NCBI GenBank assembly: GCA_019421725.1
Contig: JAHZES010000055.1
Span: 494-11,294 of the forward strand
Direction of reading: 5' to 3'
Length of the DNA: 10,801 nt
DNA from: Clostridiales bacterium
Lineage (GTDB): Bacteria; Bacillota; Clostridia; Oscillospirales; Acutalibacteraceae
The position numbers and the translations under genes were made by a program. Below are positions 1-6,220 of the stretch, piece after piece. Within the stretch, counting starts at the first letter, position 1. Each line of letters begins with the position of its first letter. Under the pieces are notes generated by a model, which saw nothing but the letters and a program-made list of their open reading frames with translations, had not been told where the DNA came from and did not search any database.

Positions 1-1
1 A

Positions 2-67
2 AAGAACAACTCCGGCCACTATATGGAGGAATTTGCCGGGCTGCTGAAAGCGCAATTTGCGGAATAA
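2..67 (+). CDS. C-terminal end of an unidentified protein (partial)
   Basis: An open frame enters from the left edge and ends with TAA at 65-67. The visible 21 residues contain NNSGHYMEEFAGLLKAQF. The Gly-His followed by an acidic amphipathic helix resembles the C-terminus of alpha/beta hydrolases, where the catalytic His sits in such a context, but the fragment is too short to be sure. The reading frame is chosen because the other two frames give no protein-like continuation to a sensible stop. The next gene begins 41 bases downstream with its own ribosome binding site. Confidence 0.45.
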   Translation, partial: KNNSGHYMEEFAGLLKAQFAE

Positions 68-108
68 AAAAGACAGCGGCAAACTGAAATCTGAAAGGAG
101 CGCTTGTT

Positions 109-537
109 GTGGGATTATTTGATCAGTTTAAGAAAAGTGAAAGTGCATTGCGTCATATTAAACGAACTAAAGACGGCTTTATTGAGATCAAGGTTGAAAA
201 TTTGGTTGATTGGAATGAGCCCAATGGTGAGGGCTGTATAGTATCCGATAAGATAACAAAAGAGGGATTTAAGATTGGCTATATGTATCGGGAAAAGCCA
301 GCCATAGGAAAGCCGGATAGCGGATGGAGGTTTATGGCCGGTAATGAGGACGATGAATATATGAATGATCCTGAAAATCACCATATATTTGCCGTCAATA
401 CAATTTGCAATTATGATAAGGATATTATCCCATATTTAAAATCTAAAATTGGGAGCGTCTATATACGGATAACTCATTCTGAATTTGCAATGGATGACGG
501 TTCTAAAGCCGTTTTTATAGACAAGCAGGGCAGATAA
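109..537 (+). CDS. DUF2185 (Imm33-like) domain protein
   Basis: A 142-residue soluble protein with no signal peptide or membrane segment. Residues about 40-130 carry the DUF2185 pattern: CIVSDKITKEGFKIGYMYRE, then DSGWRFMAGNEDDEYMND, then a VNTICNYDKDIIPYL segment and IGSVYIR. DUF2185 proteins are grouped with immunity proteins (Imm33) of polymorphic toxin systems and are often orphan; this role is family knowledge, not shown here. The GTG start at 109 is supported by AAGGAG at 95-100 with 8 bases of spacing. The gene is visibly more AT-rich than its neighbours and lies between a gene end and a truncated reductase, which suggests acquisition by transfer. No toxin gene is seen beside it. A strong terminator follows 28 bases after the stop, so it is probably a single-gene transcript. 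Confidence 0.85.
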   Translation: MGLFDQFKKSESALRHIKRTKDGFIEIKVENLVDWNEPNGEGCIVSDKITKEGFKIGYMYREKPAIGKPDSGWRFMAGNEDDEYMNDPENHHIFAVNTICNYDKDIIPYLKSKIGSVYIRITHSEFAMDDGSKAVFIDKQGR

Positions 538-565
538 CCTCCAATTTGCCAACCCCATGCACAAT

Positions 566-611
566 GAAAAAAGCAAAAGGAAATACAACAAGAATTCCTT
601 TTGCTTTTTTC
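566..611 (+). terminator. Intrinsic terminator after the DUF2185 gene
   Basis: A perfect 17-bp stem (566-582 with 595-611) closes a 12-base loop. The 3' arm ends in six T residues (605-610), mirrored by an A run at the 5' end, so it may stop transcripts from either side. It lies directly after the DUF2185 stop at 537. Its right arm overlaps the start of the open frame that holds the reductase remnant, so that remnant has no room for an expression signal of its own. Confidence 0.85.
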
Positions 612-612
612 T

Positions 613-789
613 ATCAGTTTTACTTACCACGACTGGAACGCAGATTATTATTACAATGTCGTACATACCGCACCGGGACGCAGGGCTTCCGACTGTCTGA
701 AATGCGGGAAGTGCGAAAAAGCCTGTCCGCAGCATTTGCCGATTCGCAAGCTGCTTGAAGACGTGGCGAAAGAATTTGAACACCGATAA
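613..789 (+). pseudogene. 3' remnant of an aldo/keto reductase with a C-terminal 4Fe-4S motif
   Basis: The frame ending at TAA 787-789 encodes about 45 recognisable residues: YYYNVVHTAPGRRASDC, a ferredoxin-like CLKCGKCEKACP cluster motif (first Cys codon at 694), then QHLPIRKLLEDVAKEFE. This is the typical tail of the larger aldo/keto reductases that carry a C-terminal iron-sulfur domain, which are normally about 330-390 residues. The TIM-barrel catalytic domain (Asp, Tyr, Lys, His) is absent. The open frame runs back only into the terminator hairpin at 566-611, with no ribosome binding site or plausible start. The 5' part was therefore probably lost, perhaps when the DUF2185 gene arrived. 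The open frame has survived without stops, which suggests a recent event. A short expressed ferredoxin-like peptide cannot be excluded but is unlikely. Confidence 0.75.
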
Positions 790-793
790 GGAG
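788..793 (+). promoter_or_regulatory. Ribosome binding site pointing to a GTT codon at 799
   Basis: AAGGAG sits 5 bases before codon 799 (GTT) and 17 bases before the nearest standard start, TTG 811. The spacing favours 799 as the original start of the flavodoxin. Confidence 0.5.
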
Positions 794-810
794 AATCCGT
801 TAGGGATACC

Positions 811-1317
811 TTGATTGCCTTTTACTCTCGAGCGGGAGACAACTATTTTGGCGGTGCGTACCGCCGCATTGCCGTCGGCAATACCGAGAAGGCCGCCGGA
901 ATGCTGGCTGATCTGACCGGCGGAGAGCTTTTCAAAATTGAACAGGAGCAGCCGTATTCTGAGGATTATCAAACCTGCATTGCCGAGGCAAAGGCCGACC
1001 TGCAGAAGAGAGGCCGGCCAGAGGTATTAAATCTTCCTGACGATCTGGGCGCCTATGATGAGATTTATCTGGGTTACCCGAACTACTGGGGCACGATGCC
1101 CATGGCAGTTTACACATTTCTTGAAAGCTATAATTTTGCCGGCAAGACCATACACCCGTTCTGTACCCATGAGGGCAGCGGCCTTTCCGAAACAGTGAAG
1201 GATATTCAGAGGGCCGCGCCGGGTGCAAAAGTGACAAAGGGAATTGCTATTCGCGGCAGTAGTGTGGACGGCGCGAAGGCCGCGCTTGAAAAATGGATTT
1301 GGGAGGTAAAGGCATGA
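811..1317 (+). CDS. Flavodoxin (Flavodoxin_4 family)
   Basis: A cytoplasmic FMN-binding redox protein of about 168 residues, normal for the family. The N-terminus LIAFYSRAGDNYFGGAYRR followed by IAVGNTEKAA is the phosphate-binding region of the Flavodoxin_4 type. It has an insertion between the first strand and the Asn-Thr-Glu, as family members usually do. GYPNYWGTMPMAVYTFLE provides the flavin-contacting aromatic loop and PFCTHEGSGLS the later loop. The usable start codon in frame is TTG 811, preceded at a short distance by AGGGA (803-806 region). However, the stronger AAGGAG at 788-793 is placed ideally for codon 799, which is GTT; starting there would give the family-typical extra residues before LIAFYS. 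It ends in an ATGA overlap with the second flavodoxin, so the two are probably translated together. The physiological partner is unknown. Confidence 0.85.
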   Translation: MIAFYSRAGDNYFGGAYRRIAVGNTEKAAGMLADLTGGELFKIEQEQPYSEDYQTCIAEAKADLQKRGRPEVLNLPDDLGAYDEIYLGYPNYWGTMPMAVYTFLESYNFAGKTIHPFCTHEGSGLSETVKDIQRAAPGAKVTKGIAIRGSSVDGAKAALEKWIWEVKA

Positions 1318-1811
1318 AAAAGCTGTTGATCGTTTACTATTCGTGGTCCAACGGCAACACGGAACGCATTGCGAAAAAGCTCCAAAGCGTTGCGGGCGGC
1401 GAGCTTTTGAGGATCGATACCGCTGTGCCGTATTCCGGTAGCTATGACGATGTGGTGGCGCAGGGGCAGAGGGAGGTCAGTCAGGGCTATGAGCCGGAGC
1501 TGAAGCCGCTGAGCGCAGATCCTGCCGACTATGACGTGATCGCCGTCGGTACGCCGACCTGGTGGTATACGATGGCTCCTGCCGTCAGGACATTTCTGCA
1601 TCAGAATGACTTTACCGGCAAGACCGTTGTGCCGTTTATGACCAACGGCGGCTGGCCCGGTCACGTGATCAAGGATATGAACCGCATTTGCGCTGGTGCA
1701 AATGTGGCTTGCGAGCTGCAGATGAAGTTCGATTCCGAAGGCGGAGACAGACTTGAAACGCCGGAACACAAGATCGAGACCTGGGCGCAGAGCGTCAAAG
1801 CGCTGCTGTAG
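1314..1811 (+). CDS. Flavodoxin, second copy
   Basis: A 165-residue flavodoxin, a small FMN electron carrier. MKKLLIVYYSWSNGNTERIA contains the first beta strand and the phosphate loop (SWSNGNT, residues 10-16). VGTPTWWYTMAPAVRTFL carries the tryptophan/tyrosine loop that stacks on the flavin, and PFMTNGGWPG the following loop. The start is ATG 1314, preceded by GGGAGG at 1301-1306. An ATG further up at 1293 is in frame but is not preceded by such a site and lies inside the previous gene. The start overlaps the stop of flavodoxin 1 (ATGA), which indicates translational coupling. The two proteins are related but diverged: this one lacks the insertion seen between strand 1 and the phosphate loop of the first. 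Role in the cell is not evident from context beyond association with redox genes. Confidence 0.92.
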   Translation: MKKLLIVYYSWSNGNTERIAKKLQSVAGGELLRIDTAVPYSGSYDDVVAQGQREVSQGYEPELKPLSADPADYDVIAVGTPTWWYTMAPAVRTFLHQNDFTGKTVVPFMTNGGWPGHVIKDMNRICAGANVACELQMKFDSEGGDRLETPEHKIETWAQSVKALL

Positions 1812-1821
1812 GGAGATAGAA

Positions 1822-1848
1822 GCGGACAGAATGTATATTTTCTGCCGC
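1822..1848 (+). other. Hairpin after the flavodoxin pair
   Basis: GCGG plus CAGAA (1822-1831, one bulged A at 1826) can pair with TTCTGCCGC (1840-1848) around an 8-base loop. It lies 10 bases after the flavodoxin stop. No T run follows, so it is not a convincing intrinsic terminator; it may protect the 3' end of the message. GCATG 1847-1851 and CATGC 1862-1866 could form an alternative hairpin. Confidence 0.35.
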
Positions 1849-1893
1849 ATGGATGACCTCTCATGCAGGATTCAAAATAAAAGACTCGTCATA

Positions 1894-1921
1894 TTGACAT
1901 CGACAGAATCAGCGGTATAAT
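1894..1921 (+). promoter_or_regulatory. Sigma-A type promoter of the B12 operon
   Basis: TTGACA at 1894-1899 and TATAAT at 1916-1921 match the vegetative consensus exactly, with a 16-base spacer. The expected transcription start near 1928 lies about 20 bases before the first conserved bases of the riboswitch. This is the usual layout for a riboswitch-led operon. Confidence 0.85.
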
Positions 1922-1947
1922 AAAGATAATCAAATTGAATATTCGCA

Positions 1948-2121
1948 ATGTGGTGCCTATAGAAGTATAGGAGAATTGGGAAGCTCCGGTGAAAATCCGG
2001 CGCAACAGCCATTACTGTGATTGACGAAGAAAAGAACGTATGCCATTGGAGCGTTTTGCTCTGAGAAGGTGTTCTTTTTCCGACCCGGTCGGTAAGTCAT
2101 AAGCCAGGAAACCAGCCGCAT
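1948..2121 (+). promoter_or_regulatory. Cobalamin riboswitch (aptamer)
   Basis: The aptamer is recognised by its ordered conserved elements. These are GGTGCC at about 1952, GGGAAGC then CCGGTGAAAATCCGGCGC around 1978-2003, CAGCCATTACTGTGA around 2006-2020, GCCATTGG and GAGAAGG around 2042-2069, and the B12 box AGCCAGGAAACCAGCC at about 2102-2117. Such RNAs bind coenzyme B12 (or related cobalamins) and turn genes off when the vitamin is plentiful. The first gene starts about 200 bases downstream and a terminator hairpin lies between, so control is likely at transcription. Boundaries are approximate because the closing stem P1 was not modelled. Confidence 0.92.
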
Positions 2122-2207
2122 CTGTCAGGATAAATGCATACCTTTGGGCAATAGAAAGGTGTGGCTGTTGTTTTTGCGAGCATTTTTGCTTATCGTTTCA
2201 GCAATTC

Positions 2208-2241
2208 AACCGTTTACTCCTGCAGGAGTAAACGGTTTTTT
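2208..2241 (+). terminator. Riboswitch expression platform: intrinsic terminator
   Basis: A perfect 30-base palindrome at 2208-2237 (15 bases each side of 2222/2223) folds into a strong hairpin with a four-base loop. A T run at 2236-2241 follows. It lies between the aptamer and the first gene of the operon and so fits a B12-dependent attenuator. An upstream hairpin (ACCTTT 2140-2145 with AAAGGT 2155-2160) and the complementary pair GTATGC 2038-2043 / GCATAC 2136-2141 are candidates for the alternative fold, but no clear antiterminator is proven by eye. Confidence 0.85.
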
Positions 2242-2328
2242 AATTTTTAGAGGGCGTTTTGATGATATAGCGCTATTACGCTAGAGCGTTTAGTATAAAT
2301 AATTCTCAAGAAAGAAGGAGATTTGAAA
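2242..2328 (+). other. Untranslated leader after the attenuator
   Basis: This 87-base stretch separates the attenuator from the first start codon. It holds a small inverted repeat (TAGCG 2268-2272 with CGCTA 2279-2283). It also holds a TATAAA at 2294-2299 without a convincing -35 element, and a strong ribosome binding site AAGGAG at 2315-2320, 8 bases before ATG 2329. Confidence 0.5.
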
Positions 2329-4041
2329 ATGCAAAGAACAAAAAAACTTTCGGCACAACTGCTGGCAATGCTGATGAGCATTACGTTGCTGTTTACGCTG
2401 CTGCTCCCGTCGGTATCGGCGGTTCCGGCAAACGAAAGCGGTATTACGATTCAGACAACTCTGACGGACGGCATGACGTTCAAGGGCAGCAAAAAAACAT
2501 TTGATGTAATTGCTAAGCTGAATGGAAGCAAAATCAGCAGCGTGGTCACGCTGAACGGTCAGAAGGTGTCCGTAAACTGGTCGGATGCCACAAAAGACAG
2601 CTATACGCTTAAATTTACCGAGGAAGGCGAAAATATCGTAAAGGTGACAGCCGCTTCCGGCGCCGCGAGCAAGACGGTAACCTATCGGCTCCGGTATGAA
2701 AAAGCGGAGGCGGGCGAGCTGATCGGATATGCCACCGTTACTTTGGAAACCTTGACCATTGGGACCGGGTTCCTGGTGGAGCCTATACAGGTGCCGATTT
2801 ACGAGGGCGAAAACAGCGCGCAGTTATTAGACCGTGTTTTGACGGAGCAGGGTTTTGCCTATGACTATACCGGAAGCCTGAAATCCGGTTTTTATTTGTC
2901 CGAGGTCGCCAACGGCGGTCATCCGGAATTTAAAAGAGCCGGCTGCCAGACAGAAGGAGCAAGATTGGACAAAATCCCGGAAGACCCCAGGAAGAGTATC
3001 CCGGCAAAGCTGCAGGCGGTTCTGCAGGAACAGGGAGAATGGCCGGTGGGTAAGGCAACTTATGTAGAGGACGAAATGGTATATGCCTTGGGAGAATTTG
3101 ATTTTACCTATATGTCCGGCTGGATGTATGCCGTTAACGGAGTATTCCCCAATGTAGGCTTCTCCGACACATACCCTACCGACGGCGATGTGATTCGCGT
3201 ACAGTTTACCCTTTATGGGTATGGGGCGGATATCGGCGGCGGATATGCGATGGGCGGCGGCGGAACGACCGATTTTTATACCGTTGCACAGAAGGATCGG
3301 CTTCTTACGCTGCTTGCCTCTATAAATTCCTCCCAGGAAAAAGAGATCCTTTTTGCGGATGCTTCCGTTAAAAATGCATTTGACCGCGCCATGTCCGTTG
3401 CTGCGCAGCTGGATGCCGCGCAAAGCGATGTGGATTCCTCAGCGGCAGCGTTGGATATGGCGATACAAGCCCTCCGTGATAATCAGCAGGCGGCGGCCGC
3501 AGTAGATGCGTTGATCGATGCGATCGGCACCGTAACGCTGGAAAGTGAAACGGCGATTACTGAGGCTCGCGCCGCCTACGATGCCCTGACTGAGATCCAG
3601 CAGGCGCTTGTTGAAAAATTGGAGACACTGACGGCTGCAGAAAACGCTTTGGACAGGATGAAGACCGAAGCCGCACTTGCACAGGCCAAGGCGGATGCCG
3701 CGTCAGAGCTGATAAAGTACAAAAATGCAGCGGATTATCGGGAAGCAGAGAAAGCGGAATTAGACAAGGCGATTACAGCCGGAAAAGCAGCCATTGATGC
3801 AGCTGAGGACGAAGCGGCGGTAGGCGCGGCGTTAAAGGCAGCCAAAGCGGTGATGGATGCAATTAAGACGGATGCGCAGTTGACCGATGAAGAAACACAG
3901 GAAAACGGACAGCAGCCCGGCGGCTCCTCCGATATAACGGATATTCCGCAAACCGGCGGTGCAGCTCCGGTTTACGCGGCAACCCTGATGATGCTGTCGG
4001 CCGCCGTGGCGGCCTTTACGGTTCGCCGCAAAAGAGCGTAA
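2329..4041 (+). CDS. Sortase-anchored DUF4430 (transcobalamin-like C-terminal domain) surface protein
   Basis: A 570-residue exported protein and first gene of the B12-controlled operon. A signal peptide spans residues 1-31 (cleavage after VSA). Next come an Ig-like beta domain (about 36-126) and a DUF4430 domain (about 128-300) with the signature SGWMYAVNGVFPNVGF, TDGDVIRVQFTLYGYG. A long Ala-rich helical stalk (about 316-515) contains a VDALIDAIGTVTLES module. A sorting signal IPQTG (539-543), a hydrophobic stretch and RRKRA close the protein. Pfam relates DUF4430 to the beta domain of animal transcobalamin and intrinsic factor, which covers one face of bound B12. Wall attachment through the LPXTG-like motif and a role in capturing corrinoid at the surface are inferred. 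ATG 2329 is preferred over TTG 2323, which is only 2 bases from AAGGAG. Confidence 0.9.
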   Translation: MQRTKKLSAQLLAMLMSITLLFTLLLPSVSAVPANESGITIQTTLTDGMTFKGSKKTFDVIAKLNGSKISSVVTLNGQKVSVNWSDATKDSYTLKFTEEGENIVKVTAASGAASKTVTYRLRYEKAEAGELIGYATVTLETLTIGTGFLVEPIQVPIYEGENSAQLLDRVLTEQGFAYDYTGSLKSGFYLSEVANGGHPEFKRAGCQTEGARLDKIPEDPRKSIPAKLQAVLQEQGEWPVGKATYVEDEMVYALGEFDFTYMSGWMYAVNGVFPNVGFSDTYPTDGDVIRVQFTLYGYGADIGGGYAMGGGGTTDFYTVAQKDRLLTLLASINSSQEKEILFADASVKNAFDRAMSVAAQLDAAQSDVDSSAAALDMAIQALRDNQQAAAAVDALIDAIGTVTLESETAITEARAAYDALTEIQQALVEKLETLTAAENALDRMKTEAALAQAKADAASELIKYKNAADYREAEKAELDKAITAGKAAIDAAEDEAAVGAALKAAKAVMDAIKTDAQLTDEETQENGQQPGGSSDITDIPQTGGAAPVYAATLMMLSAAVAAFTVRRKRA

Positions 4042-4062
4042 ACAAAATAGAAATAGGATGGG

Positions 4063-4089
4063 GGGAATACGGCTTTTTGCCGTATTCCC
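4063..4089 (+). other. Intercistronic hairpin without a T tail
   Basis: A perfect 11-bp stem (4063-4073 with 4079-4089) closes a loop of five T residues. It lies 21 bases after the stop of the wall-anchored protein and before the ribosome binding site of the toroid gene. No T run follows the stem, so it is not a standard terminator. It could protect the 3' end of the first cistron's message and make that protein more abundant than the downstream ones. Confidence 0.6.
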
Positions 4090-4107
4090 TGCTTCTGATT
4101 TTCCGAG

Positions 4108-4113
4108 AGGTGA
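4108..4113 (+). promoter_or_regulatory. Ribosome binding site that points to an ATA codon
   Basis: AGGTGA, within GAGAGGTGAG, matches the anti-Shine-Dalgarno sequence. It is placed 5 bases before ATA 4119, the codon preceding AAA AAA TGG of a typical signal peptide. No ATG lies at that point. The GTG at 4110 falls inside this site. Confidence 0.5.
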
Positions 4114-6197
4114 GAACAATAAAAAAATGGATCAGCATCGGTATGGCTTTGCTGGTGTTTGCCACCGTCTTTTTTCCGGGCCATACCGTTTATGCAAACA
4201 CGGCTGAAATGACCGAAGCCGAAGTTTCATCGGTTATCAAGGGAATCATAAATTGGAAAAAAGCGGATAACGGAGCAGAGGCTGACGACTTTCTGATTAA
4301 CGATACCTTTTTGCAGTATGCGGGCGAGACCGCCGGAGACTGGTTCCCCATCGGTTTGGGACGCTACGGTGCAAAAGACAACTACGAAGGATATCTGGCA
4401 GTAATTACCGATAATATTGAAAAACGCTATCAGACGAAAGCCAAGCTGCACGCGGTTAAGGCTACGGAATGGCATCGAATTTCTTTAGCGGTGCTGGCCG
4501 CGGGCGGTGACCCCACCCACATCGGTAAGGATCCGAATGGGCAGCCGATTAACCTGATCGCCGACGGTACTTATAACCGTGGAAAAACCGTTTCTTTGGG
4601 CAGACAGGGAATTAACGGCTGGATTTGGGGACTCATTGCTTTGGATAGTAAACGTTATTCAATTCCCCAGAACAGCTACTATACGCGGGAGGATATTATT
4701 ACAGAAATTCTTCGGCAGCAGCTTGGGGACGGGGGCTTTGCTCTTTCGGGCAATACGTCGGATCCGGATATTACCGCTATGGCAATACAGGCGCTGGCTC
4801 CTTATTACAATGACAGCAAGGCCTATACCTACGAACAGAAAAAAGGCAGAAAAACGGTTACCAGAACCGTTCATGACGTTGTTGATGACTGCTTGCAGTG
4901 GCTTTCCGGAGTACAGCTTGCGGATGGCGATTTCTCCAGCTGGGGAACGCAAAACGTAGAGAGCACCTGTCAGGTCACGGTGGCGTTATGCAGTCTGGGA
5001 ATTGATCCGGCAAGCGATCCGCGCTTTATTAAAAACGGAAATACCTTGCTGGACGGGATACTGAAATATCGAATGAAGGACGGAGGCTTTATCCATTCAT
5101 TTACCTATGATTCTGATAATCCCACCGCTTTGCCCAGCCAATCTAATTCAATGGCTTCCGAGCAGGCGTTATATACATGGGTGGCGGTTTACCGGCAAAG
5201 GCGGCATATGCGTAATTTGTATGACTTTCGCGCAGAATGGAGCCAAACAGAGCGAAAAAAAATCGATAATGTGATCGAGCAGATTCGCCGGCTACCGGCT
5301 AAGCCTTCCCAGACGCAGATACAGGCCGCCTACGATGCGTACTGCTCCATTCCGGCGCAGGATCGCTGCTATGTCTCTAATTACTGGAAGCTTGAGAGTG
5401 TAAGAAACCATGCTCCGGCAGAGTCTATTCCTCCCCAACAGGGAACAGCAACCTCTGAAAATTCCTCCGCTTCATCGGGAAACAGAGATTCCGCTTCCGC
5501 TTCCGACTCTAATTCTCACGCAAACTCTCACGCAAACTCCAATTCAAATTCTAATTCCGGTTCCGCTGCTTCCGCAGAAAAACCGGGAGAAAGCACTGCG
5601 TCCACTCCTTCTGATAACGATGAGGATCCGGGCGTCAATTCGCAGCCCGCAGCTGAACCGGATGAAGAAGCTCCTCTGCTTTATTTTTCCAACAGCGACC
5701 GGAAGGAAGCGGATTCTTTGCCGGAAAAGCTTACCACCAAAGAGTATGTTGCGGTTACAAGACTGTTGTACAAGCTGGAAAATTCAGAGCAGTTCGATGA
5801 AAAAGAAGCTTATCTCCAAAAGCTAACGTCGGCTAAAAGCCAAATTGAGGCAATCCAGAAAGAGATCGATTCGATCAATGCCGCGATTTTGGAAAAGCTA
5901 TATCCTTTTGAATCGATATCTTTGGGAGATAAAGCAGCGGTGGACAGTATTGTAGACCGCTATAATGCCCTGAGCGAGTATGACAGGACAAAAATCGATC
6001 ACTGGGAAGATGTCGTCAAGACCAAAACCAAGATCGACAATCTGTTGAGAGGCATTATCATTGCCGTCGTACTAATCGTTGTGGCCGGCGGAGTCGCAGT
6101 TTTTGTGGTGCTGCATGTCCGTAAGCGCCGCCGGAGTAAAGAGCTTGCTATGGAAGAACTGGCGAAGCAATACGCAGACGAGGACGACAAGTCCTAA
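4110..6197 (+). CDS. Membrane-anchored alpha/alpha-toroid (prenyltransferase/squalene-cyclase-like) surface protein
   Basis: About 695 residues, with signal peptide 1-29 (ends VYA). Residues about 40-365 form an alpha/alpha-toroid domain with repeated Gly-rich turns: QQLGDGGFALSGNTSDPDIT, VQLADGDFSSWGTQNVESTC and RMKDGGFIHSFTYDSD. This is the fold of terpenoid cyclases, prenyltransferases and the alpha domain of intrinsic factor and transcobalamin. I see no DXDD cyclase motif or zinc site, so it probably binds rather than catalyses. Then come a helical module, a Ser/Asn-rich linker (about 440-510), more helices, one transmembrane helix (about 649-669) and a basic cytoplasmic tail RKRRR. Co-transcription with DUF4430 proteins and an ECF transporter suggests a corrinoid-binding partner. 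The start is uncertain: GTG 4110 is the nearest standard codon, but the ribosome binding site favours ATA 4119. TTG 4077 lies in a hairpin loop and is unlikely. Confidence 0.85.
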   Translation: MRTIKKWISIGMALLVFATVFFPGHTVYANTAEMTEAEVSSVIKGIINWKKADNGAEADDFLINDTFLQYAGETAGDWFPIGLGRYGAKDNYEGYLAVITDNIEKRYQTKAKLHAVKATEWHRISLAVLAAGGDPTHIGKDPNGQPINLIADGTYNRGKTVSLGRQGINGWIWGLIALDSKRYSIPQNSYYTREDIITEILRQQLGDGGFALSGNTSDPDITAMAIQALAPYYNDSKAYTYEQKKGRKTVTRTVHDVVDDCLQWLSGVQLADGDFSSWGTQNVESTCQVTVALCSLGIDPASDPRFIKNGNTLLDGILKYRMKDGGFIHSFTYDSDNPTALPSQSNSMASEQALYTWVAVYRQRRHMRNLYDFRAEWSQTERKKIDNVIEQIRRLPAKPSQTQIQAAYDAYCSIPAQDRCYVSNYWKLESVRNHAPAESIPPQQGTATSENSSASSGNRDSASASDSNSHANSHANSNSNSNSGSAASAEKPGESTASTPSDNDEDPGVNSQPAAEPDEEAPLLYFSNSDRKEADSLPEKLTTKEYVAVTRLLYKLENSEQFDEKEAYLQKLTSAKSQIEAIQKEIDSINAAILEKLYPFESISLGDKAAVDSIVDRYNALSEYDRTKIDHWEDVVKTKTKIDNLLRGIIIAVVLIVVAGGVAVFVVLHVRKRRRSKELAMEELAKQYADEDDKS
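5514..5537 (+). repeat. Short tandem repeat in the Ser/Asn linker
   Basis: Two exact copies of a 12-base unit (TCTCACGCAAAC) lie at 5514-5525 and 5526-5537, encoding Ser-His-Ala-Asn twice. They are followed by looser AAT TCN copies encoding Asn-Ser. The tract forms the flexible linker between toroid and membrane-proximal helices and is a likely site of length variation between strains. Confidence 0.75.
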
Positions 6198-6220
6198 AGC
6201 CGACGAGCGGAGAACCTAAA

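Noticed and set aside
2268..2299. A second promoter just upstream of the first DUF4430 gene
   Set aside because: TATAAA at 2294 has no acceptable -35 hexamer at the right distance, and such a promoter would bypass the riboswitch attenuator.
2827..3423. Minus-strand open frame opposite the wall-anchored DUF4430 gene
   Set aside because: It has no recognisable domain or ribosome binding site and mirrors a well-supported gene on the + strand.
4077..4109. TTG 4077 as the start of the toroid protein
   Set aside because: It lies in the loop of a perfect 11-bp hairpin, has no ribosome binding site, and would put ten extra residues before a normal signal peptide.
5514..5560. CRISPR-like or mobile-element repeats
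   Set aside because: The only tandem repeat is a 12-base coding repeat in a protein linker. No spaced direct repeats, insertion-sequence ends or transposase genes were seen anywhere in the window.
5410..5826. Long overlapping open frame in the Ser/Asn linker region
   Set aside because: It is a shifted-frame shadow of the toroid gene, produced by the biased Ser/Asn codons, with low-complexity Pro/Leu/Ile content and no ribosome binding site.
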